The notes under the pieces: model-generated
The model's database searches: none
What the model was told of the DNA's origin: nothing
Seen by the model: only the letters and a program-made list of their open reading frames with translations
Assembly (NCBI RefSeq): GCF_003351225.1
Contig: NZ_QQSY01000002.1
Coordinates: 83,991 to 147,990, forward strand
Reading direction: 5' to 3'
DNA from: Dyella solisilvae
Lineage (GTDB): Bacteria; Pseudomonadota; Gammaproteobacteria; Xanthomonadales; Rhodanobacteraceae
DNA length: 64,000 nucleotides
Part shown: positions 54,051 through 64,000 of the stretch, piece by piece
Numbering within the stretch: position 1 is the stretch's first letter
Layout of the letters: each line of letters begins with the position of its first letter
Made by a program: the position numbers and the translations under genes

Positions 54051-54579
54051 GCTCCTGCGCAGGTGTCTGCGTGGGTACCGACGAGCGCGCCCTTCCCGGG
54101 CTGATGCGCCAGGCCTGTTTCAGCCATTGTCGTGCGGCTGCGATGGTCGCCTCGGTATCCAGCGGTGCATCAGCGCGGTACATGGCCAGTTCGAGGGCCG
54201 CAAGCCGGTCCACGATATCCGGCGCCACCGGCGCCTGCGCCAGCGTGCGCCGCCATGCTTCACCCTGATGCTGTCCCGCGCTCACATCGAAGCGCAAGGC
54301 TCCACGCCGGAGCAATTGATGGATGGACGCCGCCAGACGCGAGGTTTGTCCCTGCCATCGTTCGGCGAGGGCATCGAGCTCGGCCAGCAGGGCTTGCTCT
54401 TCCCGGTTACGAAGGCGCTTGCGGCGCCACAACCATGCGCAGGCCAGCACCATCACCACGATCAGCGCGGCGAGGATCCACCAGCCCGGCGCCGGCGGCC
54501 ACCAGGAGGGTGACGGCGGCAAATGGATGTCACGCAGCACCAACCCTGGAGTCGTGGATGTATTGGCTGGCGCGGTCAT
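54037..54579 (-). CDS. DUF4381 membrane protein
   Basis: A 180-residue protein: Pro-rich N-terminus with LRDIHLPPSPSWWPPAPGWW, one membrane helix (ILAALIVVMVLACAWLW), and a cytosolic helical domain. The LRDIHLP...PGWW pattern is characteristic of DUF4381, a fixed member of MoxR/Bat operons between the DUF58 and BatA genes. It overlaps both neighbours. Molecular role unknown. Confidence 0.9.
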   Translation of the reverse strand: MTAPANTSTTPGLVLRDIHLPPSPSWWPPAPGWWILAALIVVMVLACAWLWRRKRLRNREEQALLAELDALAERWQGQTSRLAASIHQLLRRGALRFDVSAGQHQGEAWRRTLAQAPVAPDIVDRLAALELAMYRADAPLDTEATIAAARQWLKQAWRISPGRARSSVPTQTPAQEHGDA

Positions 54580-55513
54580 CGACGCGCTCCCGGGGCCAGC
54601 AACGCCAGCAAGGCCAGCAAGGCATCGAGCGGATCGGCCGCCGTGTCGATAGTGCGATGGGGCACGCCCAGGCTCTGGGCGATTGCGTTGAGCCGCTGCT
54701 GGCCGGCGCCCAGCCGCTGCTGGAATTCCCGCCGCTGCCGCTCACCGAACAGGGTGACCTCGCGGCGCTCGCCCTTGTGCTCCAGGGGATAGTGCCCCGG
54801 CGGCGGCAAGCCCAGCTCCAGCGCATCAGCGACCACCAGCACGCGCACATCAGCCTTGCCGGTCAGATCGAGCAGCCGCCCCTTCGCGGCTTCGTCGCAG
54901 CTGAGTCCATCACTGACCACCAGCACACGATTCGTGCCATGCATCAGGCGGCCCGCGCGCTGCAGCGCGTTGGACAGCGATTCGCCGCGCGAGGACTGGC
55001 GGCGTGCATCCCAGTCGACCAGGGCGCCGCACACCGCCAAGGCTCCTTTGGGGCCACCCTGGGGGCGCAGCAGGCGATGGCCATCGCCAAATTCCATAAG
55101 TCCCACGCGCTCACCGGCGCGCACGACATACCACGCTGCAAGCGCAACCACTCTTGCAGCCTGCACCGCCTTGAAGCGCACGCGCGTGCCGAAACGCATG
55201 CTTTCATGGGTGTCCAGCAGGATCAGCAGACGTCCCTCGCGTTCCTCTTCGAACAACTTGGTGTGCAACCGCCCACTGCGCGCGGTGAGTCGCCAGTCGA
55301 GCCGGCGAACATCGTCGCCTGGCTGGTAGATGCGCGACTCGGCGTAGTCCATGCCGCGACCGTACAGGCGGCTGCCCTGCTGCCCTGCATGCAGGGCGCG
55401 ACTTTCCAGCCGGGGCAAGGCCGCCTTGGCGACGCGGCTGCGCAATGCCACCAACTCGTCGAGCCGGACGCGGGTCCTTCCGTCGCCCTCGGAATCAAGG
55501 TTGACGAAAGCGT

Positions 55514-55517
<4 letters not shown>
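54576..55517 (-). CDS. DUF58 protein
   Basis: A 313-residue protein of the DUF58 family. It contains the conserved GRGMDYAESRIYQPGDDVRRLDWRLTARSG block near residue 60, then a degenerate von Willebrand-like domain (LLILLDTHESMRFGTRVRFK). Overlaps moxR by ATGA upstream and DUF4381 downstream. In MoxR/Bat operons this protein links the AAA ATPase to the von Willebrand partners; that role is inferred from conserved order. Confidence 0.93.
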
Positions 55518-56509
<992 letters not shown>

Positions 56510-56610
56510 CGGGTCGATCGTCTCAAATCGGGTGCGGTACGACAGACCTTAACGCGTCGGGAAAGTTTACTCTCCATGACTTCTGGCCCGGCAAAGTCAT
56601 CCGGCCGGGC

Positions 56611-56639
56611 AAGAAAAAGGGCGGCCGAAGCCGCCCTTT
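56611..56639 (-). terminator. Rho-independent terminator after pilQ
   Basis: AAAGGGCGGC-CGAA-GCCGCCCTTT with an A run at 56614-56618, giving a U tract on the minus strand, 22 bases beyond the pilQ stop. It ends the pil operon. Confidence 0.93.
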
Positions 56640-56661
56640 GTCATCCGACGAATCCGTCGGT

Positions 56662-58827
56662 TTATTGCAGGCTATCGCTGAGGATGCGCGGCGTCACGAA
56701 GATCAGCAGCTCGGCCTTGTCGCTTTCCCGTTGGGTGTTGCGGAACAGGATGCCCAGACCCGGGATGTCGCCCAGACCCGGCACCTTGCTCGCCGTGTTC
56801 TGCTTGGTGATCTCGTAGATGCCACCCAGCACCACCGTCTGGCCGTTATCGACCAGCACCGAGGTGTTGATCTCGCGGGTGTCGATCTGCGGCACCTGGC
56901 CACTGCCCGGCACGGTGATGAACTGGGCCAGCGCATCCTTCTTCACGTTGATCATCAGGTACACGCGGTTGTCGGCGGTGATGGTCGGGGTGACCTTCAG
57001 CTCCAGCACCGCGTCCTTGAACTGCACGGTGGCGGTACCGCTGCCGGCCGCGCCGGTGGCGCTGTTCTGGTAGGTCACATAGCCGATTTCCTGGCCCTGG
57101 CGGATCACTGCTTCCTGCTGGTTGGCGGTGATGACGCGCGGGCTGGAGATCACCTCGCCACGACCTTCGGTCTGCGCAGCAGACAGTTCCAGATCCAGGG
57201 CGTAGTTCTTGCCGAGAATGCCCAGGGCAAAGCTGCCCGACGGGTTGGTCGCCGGAAGATTGACGTTGATGCCGCTGGCCGTGCCATCGCCATTGGATGA
57301 GCCGCCGGTCGACAGGACCTGCCCACTCGGATTGGTCTTGTTGCCCTGAAGGCCCAGCTTGGCGCCCAGCTCGCGGGTGAAGTTGTCGGTGGCGATTACG
57401 ATGCGCGACTCGATCAGCACCTGCTGGACCGGGCGGTCGAGCACCGCAATCAGGTCGCGCAGCTCATGGATCTTCTGAGGATTGTCGTTGATCAGCAGGG
57501 TGTTGGTACGTTCGTCGAAGGAGACGCTGCCGCGCGAAGACAGGAATCCGTGAGAATGGTTACCGGCACCACCGCCGCTGCCCGAACTTTGCGTACTGCC
57601 CGTGGTAAGCAGCTTGGCAATGTCCTTGGCCTTGCCATAGCTGATCGGCACATAGTCGGTCACTAGTTCGGCATTGTCCTCTGCCTTGATGCGGGCCTCG
57701 GCGACACTCTCCTCGTACTTGGCGAGTTCTTCTTGCGGCGCGATCCAGATCACGTTGCCGTTGCGGCGCTTGTCCAGACTCTTGGCGCGCAGCACCACGT
57801 CCAGCGCCTGATCCCATGGCACATTGACCAGACGCAGGGTGACGCTTCCGCCCACTGTGTCCGAAGCCACCAGGTTGAGGCCGGAAATGTCGGCCAGCAG
57901 CTGCAGGGCCGAGCGCACCGGGATGTCCTGGAAATTGAAGGTCACGCGGTTGCCGCTGTAGACCGGCTCCTGCCCCTTGGCCAACTTCGGATCGGTCGCC
58001 TTGGGATCCTTCTTCTTGGCGGCGATCTCGACCACGTACTGGTTGCCGCTCTGGTAGGCCGAGGTATCCACCGGGCCCTTCACAGCGATCTCCATGTGGG
58101 CGCCGCCGCGCACGCCGGCCTTGGTGTTGATCGACTGCACCGGCGTGGCGAAGTCGAGCACATCCAGGCGCTGGGCGAGGTTGGCCGGCAAGGTCGCGTG
58201 ATCAATGTCGATCAGCACCTTGTCGCCCTGGTGCTTCATGTCCGCATTGGCGCCAGCGCCGCTGAAATCGATCAGCACACGGCCTTCACCGTTCGGGCCA
58301 CGGCGGAAGTCAATGTTGGACACCGCCGGACCGTTGGCCATCGAAGGCAGCGCCTTGGACGGATCGATCGTGGCGGCCGTGGTGGTGGTTGCAGCCTCGG
58401 TGCCGTTGTTGACGGTCAACACCAGGCTGTTGCCTTCCACGCGGGAGCGGTAGGTGGAATCGCGCAGCAATTCCACCACGACGCGGGTGCGTCCGCCCGC
58501 CGAGACGGCGGATACGCCCGTGGTCGAGCCCTTGCCGATATCGATGTGCCGCGGCGCGGCGTTGTCGGTATCGGCGAAGTCGACCGCGATGCGCGGCGGG
58601 TTTCCGGTGGTGAAGATCTTCGGTTCCGGCACCGGCCCTTGCGCGAAGTTCAGATGCAGCTCGACGCGGCCACCAGGCAGCAGGTCGTAGCTGATGTCCT
58701 TCAGGGTGCTGGTGGCGGCGGCCGCGGCGTTCGACCAGGCGGCGCCCAGCGTCAGCAAGCCGACGACCACAAAGCGGCTAGCCTGGCGCAGGACACGGCC
58801 TCGGACAGTTTTCATTTGCTTGGTCAT
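56662..58827 (-). CDS. pilQ: Type IV pilus secretin PilQ
   Basis: Outer-membrane secretin of 721 residues through which type IV pili extend. Signal peptide, two AMIN domains (SYDLLPGGRVELHLNFA near residue 45 and ISNIDF-like block near 170-260), an STN/N0 domain (VTFNFQDIPVRSALQLLADISGLNLV), an N1 domain, and the C-terminal secretin pore ending VPGLGDIPGLGILFRN and LLIFVTPRI. Last gene of pilMNOPQ, 18 bases after pilP. Confidence 0.97.
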   Translation of the reverse strand: MTKQMKTVRGRVLRQASRFVVVGLLTLGAAWSNAAAAATSTLKDISYDLLPGGRVELHLNFAQGPVPEPKIFTTGNPPRIAVDFADTDNAAPRHIDIGKGSTTGVSAVSAGGRTRVVVELLRDSTYRSRVEGNSLVLTVNNGTEAATTTTAATIDPSKALPSMANGPAVSNIDFRRGPNGEGRVLIDFSGAGANADMKHQGDKVLIDIDHATLPANLAQRLDVLDFATPVQSINTKAGVRGGAHMEIAVKGPVDTSAYQSGNQYVVEIAAKKKDPKATDPKLAKGQEPVYSGNRVTFNFQDIPVRSALQLLADISGLNLVASDTVGGSVTLRLVNVPWDQALDVVLRAKSLDKRRNGNVIWIAPQEELAKYEESVAEARIKAEDNAELVTDYVPISYGKAKDIAKLLTTGSTQSSGSGGGAGNHSHGFLSSRGSVSFDERTNTLLINDNPQKIHELRDLIAVLDRPVQQVLIESRIVIATDNFTRELGAKLGLQGNKTNPSGQVLSTGGSSNGDGTASGINVNLPATNPSGSFALGILGKNYALDLELSAAQTEGRGEVISSPRVITANQQEAVIRQGQEIGYVTYQNSATGAAGSGTATVQFKDAVLELKVTPTITADNRVYLMINVKKDALAQFITVPGSGQVPQIDTREINTSVLVDNGQTVVLGGIYEITKQNTASKVPGLGDIPGLGILFRNTQRESDKAELLIFVTPRILSDSLQ

Positions 58828-58845
58828 TGCATCAGCCCCTGTTTC

Positions 58846-59385
58846 TTATTTCTCGCCGAGCGCGATGCTGGCGGGACGTTCCATCCAGCCACCATTTCCG
58901 TTGGAAACCAGTTCCACCAGGTCGATGTGGTCCTCGTTGATCGAGGTGACCCGCCCGTAGTTTTGGCCCATGTATTCGTTGCGATGGACGCGGTGGATGA
59001 CGCCACCTGGATCCTTCACCAGCACTTCCAGCCCACTGCCCGTACCGACCGTGCCGACCATCTTCAGGCTGTCGAGCGCGAACATCTCCAGCGGTTCCTT
59101 GGAGCGGTTCTCATCGGGGCGCGGCCCGGCATTGGCGTTGTTCTGCTGCAGCTCCGCCGTGCTGGGGCTGAACGGATCGCGCTTGTCCTGGTCGTTGTAC
59201 TGAAACGTCTCGAAGGTCTTGATGACAGGCAACGCCGGAATCGGCGCGCCCTTCTTCTGCTTCTCCTGCGCGACCCACTGGTGCAGGTCGTCCTGGCCGC
59301 TGCAACCAGCGAGGGTCAGGAGCGCGCAGCACACCAGCAGCGCCTTTGCCGACTTGGCAGGCATGTTGGGAGCCCACTTGCTCAT
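58846..59385 (-). CDS. pilP: Type IV pilus inner-membrane lipoprotein PilP
   Basis: Lipoprotein of 179 residues; lipobox LAGC near residue 28 after the signal region. Family motifs KRDPFSP and FALDSLKMVGTV lead into the small beta-domain that contacts PilQ. It links the PilMNO inner-membrane platform to the secretin. Overlaps pilO by ATGA. Confidence 0.95.
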   Translation of the reverse strand: MSKWAPNMPAKSAKALLVCCALLTLAGCSGQDDLHQWVAQEKQKKGAPIPALPVIKTFETFQYNDQDKRDPFSPSTAELQQNNANAGPRPDENRSKEPLEMFALDSLKMVGTVGTGSGLEVLVKDPGGVIHRVHRNEYMGQNYGRVTSINEDHIDLVELVSNGNGGWMERPASIALGEK

Positions 59386-60071
59386 TTCTTGCCCCCCGTC
59401 TTCGCGGCCGGCTTGCCGTTGGCCGACTTGGCATTGGCTGCCTTGGCCTCGGCGCTCTCATCGTCTTCCAGATAGCGGTAGGTCTTCACCGTGCCCTGCA
59501 GGACCAGCAGCCCGCCGGCCGGCACGCCACTCTTGGCGTCCTTGGTCTTGGGCGTCAGGGACACGTCGTGCATGGTCAGGATCACCACGCGCGGCAACGA
59601 AGCCACGCCACTGATGAAGGCGCCAAACTGGTGATAGGTGCCCACCATGCGCAGCTGGATTGGCTTCTCCGCGTAGAAGTCCTTCGGCGACTCCGGGCCG
59701 GGCTGGAACAGCTCGGTTTCCAGGCCGGCCGACAGCGCCGTCTGCGAGATGTCGATCAGCAGTTCGGGCATCTCGGTCTTGCTGGGCAGCTGGCGCAGCA
59801 GCTGGCGCAGCATGTCCTGCATCTCGTCGAGCTGCTGCTGCAAGGCTTCCAGGTTGACCGACTTGGCCTGCTTCTCGGAGAACTCCTTCTTGAGCTGCTC
59901 TTCCTTGCTGGCCGACTGCTCCAGCGTCGTCTGCTGGTCGCTCACATAGAGGTACCAGCCAAGAAACATGACGAGGACGAACACCAGCGCGGTGAAGAAC
60001 ACCTTGATCGACTGCGGCCAGCCGCCGATGTTGTTGCGGTCAAGACTTTGCAGGTCGTTGAGGAACTTCAT
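59382..60071 (-). CDS. pilO: Type IV pilus assembly protein PilO
   Basis: Bitopic protein of 229 residues: short cytosolic N-terminus (MKFLNDLQSLDRNNIGGWP), one membrane helix, a periplasmic coiled coil (about 55-100), then a ferredoxin-like domain. An Ala/Lys-rich tail (SAEAKAANAKSANGK) is longer than usual. Pairs with PilN in the alignment complex. Overlaps pilN by ATGA. Confidence 0.95.
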   Translation of the reverse strand: MKFLNDLQSLDRNNIGGWPQSIKVFFTALVFVLVMFLGWYLYVSDQQTTLEQSASKEEQLKKEFSEKQAKSVNLEALQQQLDEMQDMLRQLLRQLPSKTEMPELLIDISQTALSAGLETELFQPGPESPKDFYAEKPIQLRMVGTYHQFGAFISGVASLPRVVILTMHDVSLTPKTKDAKSGVPAGGLLVLQGTVKTYRYLEDDESAEAKAANAKSANGKPAAKTGGKK

Positions 60072-60816
60072 GGCTTGGCTCCCCCGTTGCCTGCAGGGCT
60101 GGTCGGCTGGCCCCCGGTCGATGCGTTGGCGGCTGCGGCGGGCTTGCCCGGTTCGGCAGCAGCGGCCGGCGCCGGGTGAGCGGCTGCCGTGCCTGCCGTG
60201 GCCGGCGCAGAGTTCGGAGCAGCGGCCGGCAAAATTGGCGCACGGTCGTCGGAGCCGTCGCTGTTCTCATCCGACTTGGGCCGGCTCAGCGCGACGTCGA
60301 GACCGAACGCATACGGCAGGCGGCTGTCGCCATGCGTGTTCTCGGTCTTGCGCAGGTCCGCGTGACCCATCCACGGCGACGCCTCGATGTTGCGCATGTA
60401 CTCGGCGACGCTCGCGTTGGACTGAGCCACGCCTTCCAGCGTCATGGAGTCGCCGACCTGCTTGAGGCCGCCCAGGCGCGCACTGGCCGGGATGGTTTTC
60501 ACCAGTTCATCGAACAGGTGGACCATCTGCGAGCGGTTCGCCTGCAACTGCTCAATGATCTGCTTGCGGGCCAGCAGGCGTTCGCGCACCTTTTCCAGGT
60601 CCTTGATCTTCGCGATGCGCTCGTCGAGCTGCTTGATCTCGCCTGTCAGGTAGGTATTGCGCTCGTTCTGGGTGTCGACGCGCTGATCCATCCAGAACGC
60701 CCACACGAACAACACCAGCACCGCCGCCACAAACGCGGCGGCCAGTTGCATGAAGAACTCGCGCTCGCGCTGTTTGCGGCGATCAACGCGCCACGGGAGT
60801 AGGTTGATGTGTGCCA

Positions 60817-60817
<1 letters not shown>
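60068..60817 (-). CDS. pilN: Type IV pilus assembly protein PilN
   Basis: PilN of 249 residues starting MAHINLLPWRVDRRKQRE; the INLLPWR motif is the part that binds PilM. One membrane helix (about 26-46), a coiled coil, and a periplasmic domain. The C-terminal 50 residues are an Ala/Pro-rich tail beyond the usual family length. The ATG at 60817 overlaps the pilM stop by one base (TGATG); a longer frame to 60940 lies in pilM. Confidence 0.96.
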
Positions 60818-61960
<1,143 letters not shown>

Positions 61961-62124
61961 CGGCCTACGAGCTTTTTCTCGACTCTTTCGCGTGACGGTA
62001 TCCACACTTGGGCCATTACGTTGGGTGGTCCACTTCTTGCTGTGACGCACCCGGTTCATGCCGGGGATACTCCTACATCTATACTCTGTCTTGTTTTGAC
62101 TTACGTCTCGCAAACACCCTTACC

Positions 62125-64000
62125 ATGCAAATTCTCAAGCGGTTGCTGCGCTGGATCCTGGGCCTGGCATTTACCGGCCTGCTATTGGGGGTCGCGGCGA
62201 TCGGCGTGGCCTACTGGCTGGTCTCCCCTCGCCTCCCCTCGGTGGCCGTCCTCAAGGACTACCACATGCAGGTGCCGCTGCGGGTGTTGTCCGCCGATGG
62301 CAAGCTGATCGCAAGCTTTGGTGAGACGCGCCGGATCCCGGTCGCCATCGGGGCCGTGCCCGATCGCCTCAAGCACGCCGTGCTGTCCGCCGAGGACGCC
62401 AGCTTTTACAAGCATCCCGGCGTGGACTGGCACGGCATCGCCCGCGCCGGCTGGCACGTGGTCGTCTCCGGCGGCGACAAGGGCCCAGGCGGCTCCACCA
62501 TCACCCAGCAGGTGGCGCGCAACTTCTTCCTGAGCCCGGAAAAGCTCTATTCGCGCAAGCTGACCGAGATCTTCATCGCCCTGCGCATGGAGAGTGAGCT
62601 GACCAAGGACCAGATCCTGGAGCTCTATCTCAACAAGATGTTCCTCGGCCACCGCTCCTATGGCGTGGCCGCTGCAGCCTCCTACTACTACGGCAAGACC
62701 CTGGGTCAGCTCAGCGTGGCCGAATGCGCCACCCTGGCCTCGACCTTCCAGCTGCCCTCGGTGGTCAACCCGCTGAACAACCCCAAGCGCATGCTGGCCC
62801 GCCGTAACTGGGTGCTGGGCCAGATGCTGGAGAACCACTACATCAACCATGCCGAGTACGAGCAGGCCGTTGCCGAGCCCAACAATGCCTCGCCACATGA
62901 ACCGCCGATCGAGGTGGACGCCCCCTACCTGGCCGAGATGGTGCGCCTGCAGGTGCTCGACCGCCTGGGCAATGACGCCCTGACCGAGGGCTATGTGGTC
63001 AAGACCACCATCCAGAGCGGCCGCCAGCAGGCCGCCGTGGATGCGGTGCGCTCGGGACTGGTCGAGTATGACCACCGCCACGGCTGGCGCGGCCCGGAAG
63101 CCCACCAGGACCTGGCCGCGGATGCGAGCCCGGAGGAACTGGAGCGCGCCTTGGCCGGCTATACCGACATCTCCGGCATGGAGCCGGGCATCGTCACCCA
63201 GGTGTCTCCGGGCGAGGCCAATATTTACCTGGCCAATCGCCAGTCGGTGAAGCTGGGTCTGGATGCCATGAGCTGGATCCATCCCAAGAGCGTCGCCAGC
63301 CTGCTCAAGCGGGGCGACATCGTGCGCCTGGCTCGCGACGACAAGGACCACTGGCAGCTGACCCAGATCCCGGCCGCCCAGGCCGCTCTGGTCTCGGTCA
63401 ACCCCGAAGACGGCTCTCTGCAGGCGCTGGTCGGTGGCTTCAACTTCCTACGCAGCAAGTTCAACCGCGCCGTGATGGCTGCCCGCCAGCCGGGCTCGAG
63501 CTTCAAGCCGTTCATCTACTCGGCCGCGTTTGAGAGGGGTTTCACCCCCGCCTCCATCGTCAACGACGCCCCGCTGGCCCTGCCCGATCCGTCCCGCCCG
63601 GGCGGCCTGTGGACGCCGTCCAACGACGATGACAAGTTCGACGGCCCGATGCGTCTGCGTGAGGCGCTGGTGCAGTCCAAGAACCTGGTGTCGGTGCGAC
63701 TGCTGGACGCCATCGGCGTGCGCTATGCGCGCGACTACGCGACCCGCTTCGGCTTCAGCCTGGACTCGCTGCCCAACAACCTGTCGATGGCGCTGGGCAC
63801 CGCCTCGGTCTCGCCGATGAGCATGGCCCGCGGGTACTCGGTGTTCGCCAACGGCGGTTACCTGGTGACACCGTATTTCATCAGCGAGATCGATGACCGC
63901 GACGGCAAGCCGGTCTACCTGGCCAACCCGGCCAGGGCCTGCCGCACCTGCGCCGAGCGCCTGCTCGACACCCGCCCGCCCGGCCCGCCGCCAGCCGGCA
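62125..64000 (+). CDS. mrcA: Penicillin-binding protein 1A (3' end outside window)
   Basis: Class A penicillin-binding protein, 625 residues visible of roughly 800. N-terminal membrane helix (about 12-33), glycosyltransferase domain with catalytic E90 in LSAEDASFYKHPGVDW and the GGSTITQQVARN and LELYLNKMFLGH motifs, an OB-like insert, then the transpeptidase domain with the active serine S458 in S-S-F-K461 (RQPGSSFKPF) and the SKNLVSV region. The KTG motif lies beyond the right edge. It polymerises and crosslinks peptidoglycan. Start at 62125 lacks a clear ribosome site; TATACT at 62080-62085 may be its -10 box. Confidence 0.95.
   Translation, partial: MQILKRLLRWILGLAFTGLLLGVAAIGVAYWLVSPRLPSVAVLKDYHMQVPLRVLSADGKLIASFGETRRIPVAIGAVPDRLKHAVLSAEDASFYKHPGVDWHGIARAGWHVVVSGGDKGPGGSTITQQVARNFFLSPEKLYSRKLTEIFIALRMESELTKDQILELYLNKMFLGHRSYGVAAAASYYYGKTLGQLSVAECATLASTFQLPSVVNPLNNPKRMLARRNWVLGQMLENHYINHAEYEQAVAEPNNASPHEPPIEVDAPYLAEMVRLQVLDRLGNDALTEGYVVKTTIQSGRQQAAVDAVRSGLVEYDHRHGWRGPEAHQDLAADASPEELERALAGYTDISGMEPGIVTQVSPGEANIYLANRQSVKLGLDAMSWIHPKSVASLLKRGDIVRLARDDKDHWQLTQIPAAQAALVSVNPEDGSLQALVGGFNFLRSKFNRAVMAARQPGSSFKPFIYSAAFERGFTPASIVNDAPLALPDPSRPGGLWTPSNDDDKFDGPMRLREALVQSKNLVSVRLLDAIGVRYARDYATRFGFSLDSLPNNLSMALGTASVSPMSMARGYSVFANGGYLVTPYFISEIDDRDGKPVYLANPARACRTCAERLLDTRPPGPPPAG

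Overview
The window reads as a high-GC gammaproteobacterial chromosome segment, most likely from the order Lysobacterales (Xanthomonadales), and by gene content and style from the Rhodanobacteraceae (Dyella/Luteibacter/Rhodanobacter-like). The family assignment is an inference from protein flavour; no rRNA is present to confirm it. Genes are densely packed, many start codons overlap the preceding stop as ATGA or TGATG, and short palindromic REP-like repeats recur between operons.

Layout. 1-7.3 kb: a minus-strand operon for cbb3 cytochrome oxidase and its assembly, ccoN-O-Q-P, an unnamed small membrane protein, ccoG-H-I. ccoI runs off the left edge. A perfect FNR/Anr box sits upstream of ccoN. 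7.4-9.9 kb: metF with a dyad operator lying across its promoter, a DUF4124 protein and ilvE. 9.9-14.4 kb: a two-component system, a small secreted protein, a rimB-rimK pair and tRNA-Gly(CCC). 14.6-19 kb: a FecR/DUF6600 surface protein, thiS-thiG and trmB. 19-26.1 kb: a chaperone-usher fimbrial operon with pilin, chaperone, usher and two paralogous tip-type pilins. Between the two tip pilins lies a decayed fragment of a second usher gene.

26.5-31.5 kb: an SLC13-type transporter, then an accessory patch with a complete IS30-family element (transposase frameshifted), galE and about 0.5 kb with no recognisable gene. 31.5-36 kb: single genes (Rieske protein, small membrane protein, Ada-like repair protein, YedA-like exporter, AtoE-like transporter). 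36-40.6 kb: a MacAB-like ABC operon with two separate FtsX-type permeases. 40.8-43.8 kb: FAH-family hydrolase, mscL and an M28 peptidase. 43.9-48.9 kb: a marR gene, then an RND efflux adaptor and pump. 49-56.5 kb: a macro-domain gene facing a six-gene MoxR/Bat operon. 56.6-61.9 kb: pilMNOPQ for type IV pili. 62.1 kb to the end: penicillin-binding protein 1A, divergent from pilM and cut by the right edge.

How the parts fit. Most of the window is core chromosome: microaerobic respiration, one-carbon/methionine and branched-chain amino acid metabolism, thiamin synthesis, envelope stress and transport, type IV pilus alignment complex, and peptidoglycan synthesis. The accessory content is the fimbrial operon and the IS30/galE patch. 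I did not find a clearly new defence or biosynthetic system. The most unusual signals are the usher remnant inside the fimbrial operon, the loss of the metal-binding MIDAS residues in one Bat von Willebrand protein, the metF operator, a set of starts that look leaderless, and several families of intergenic palindromes.
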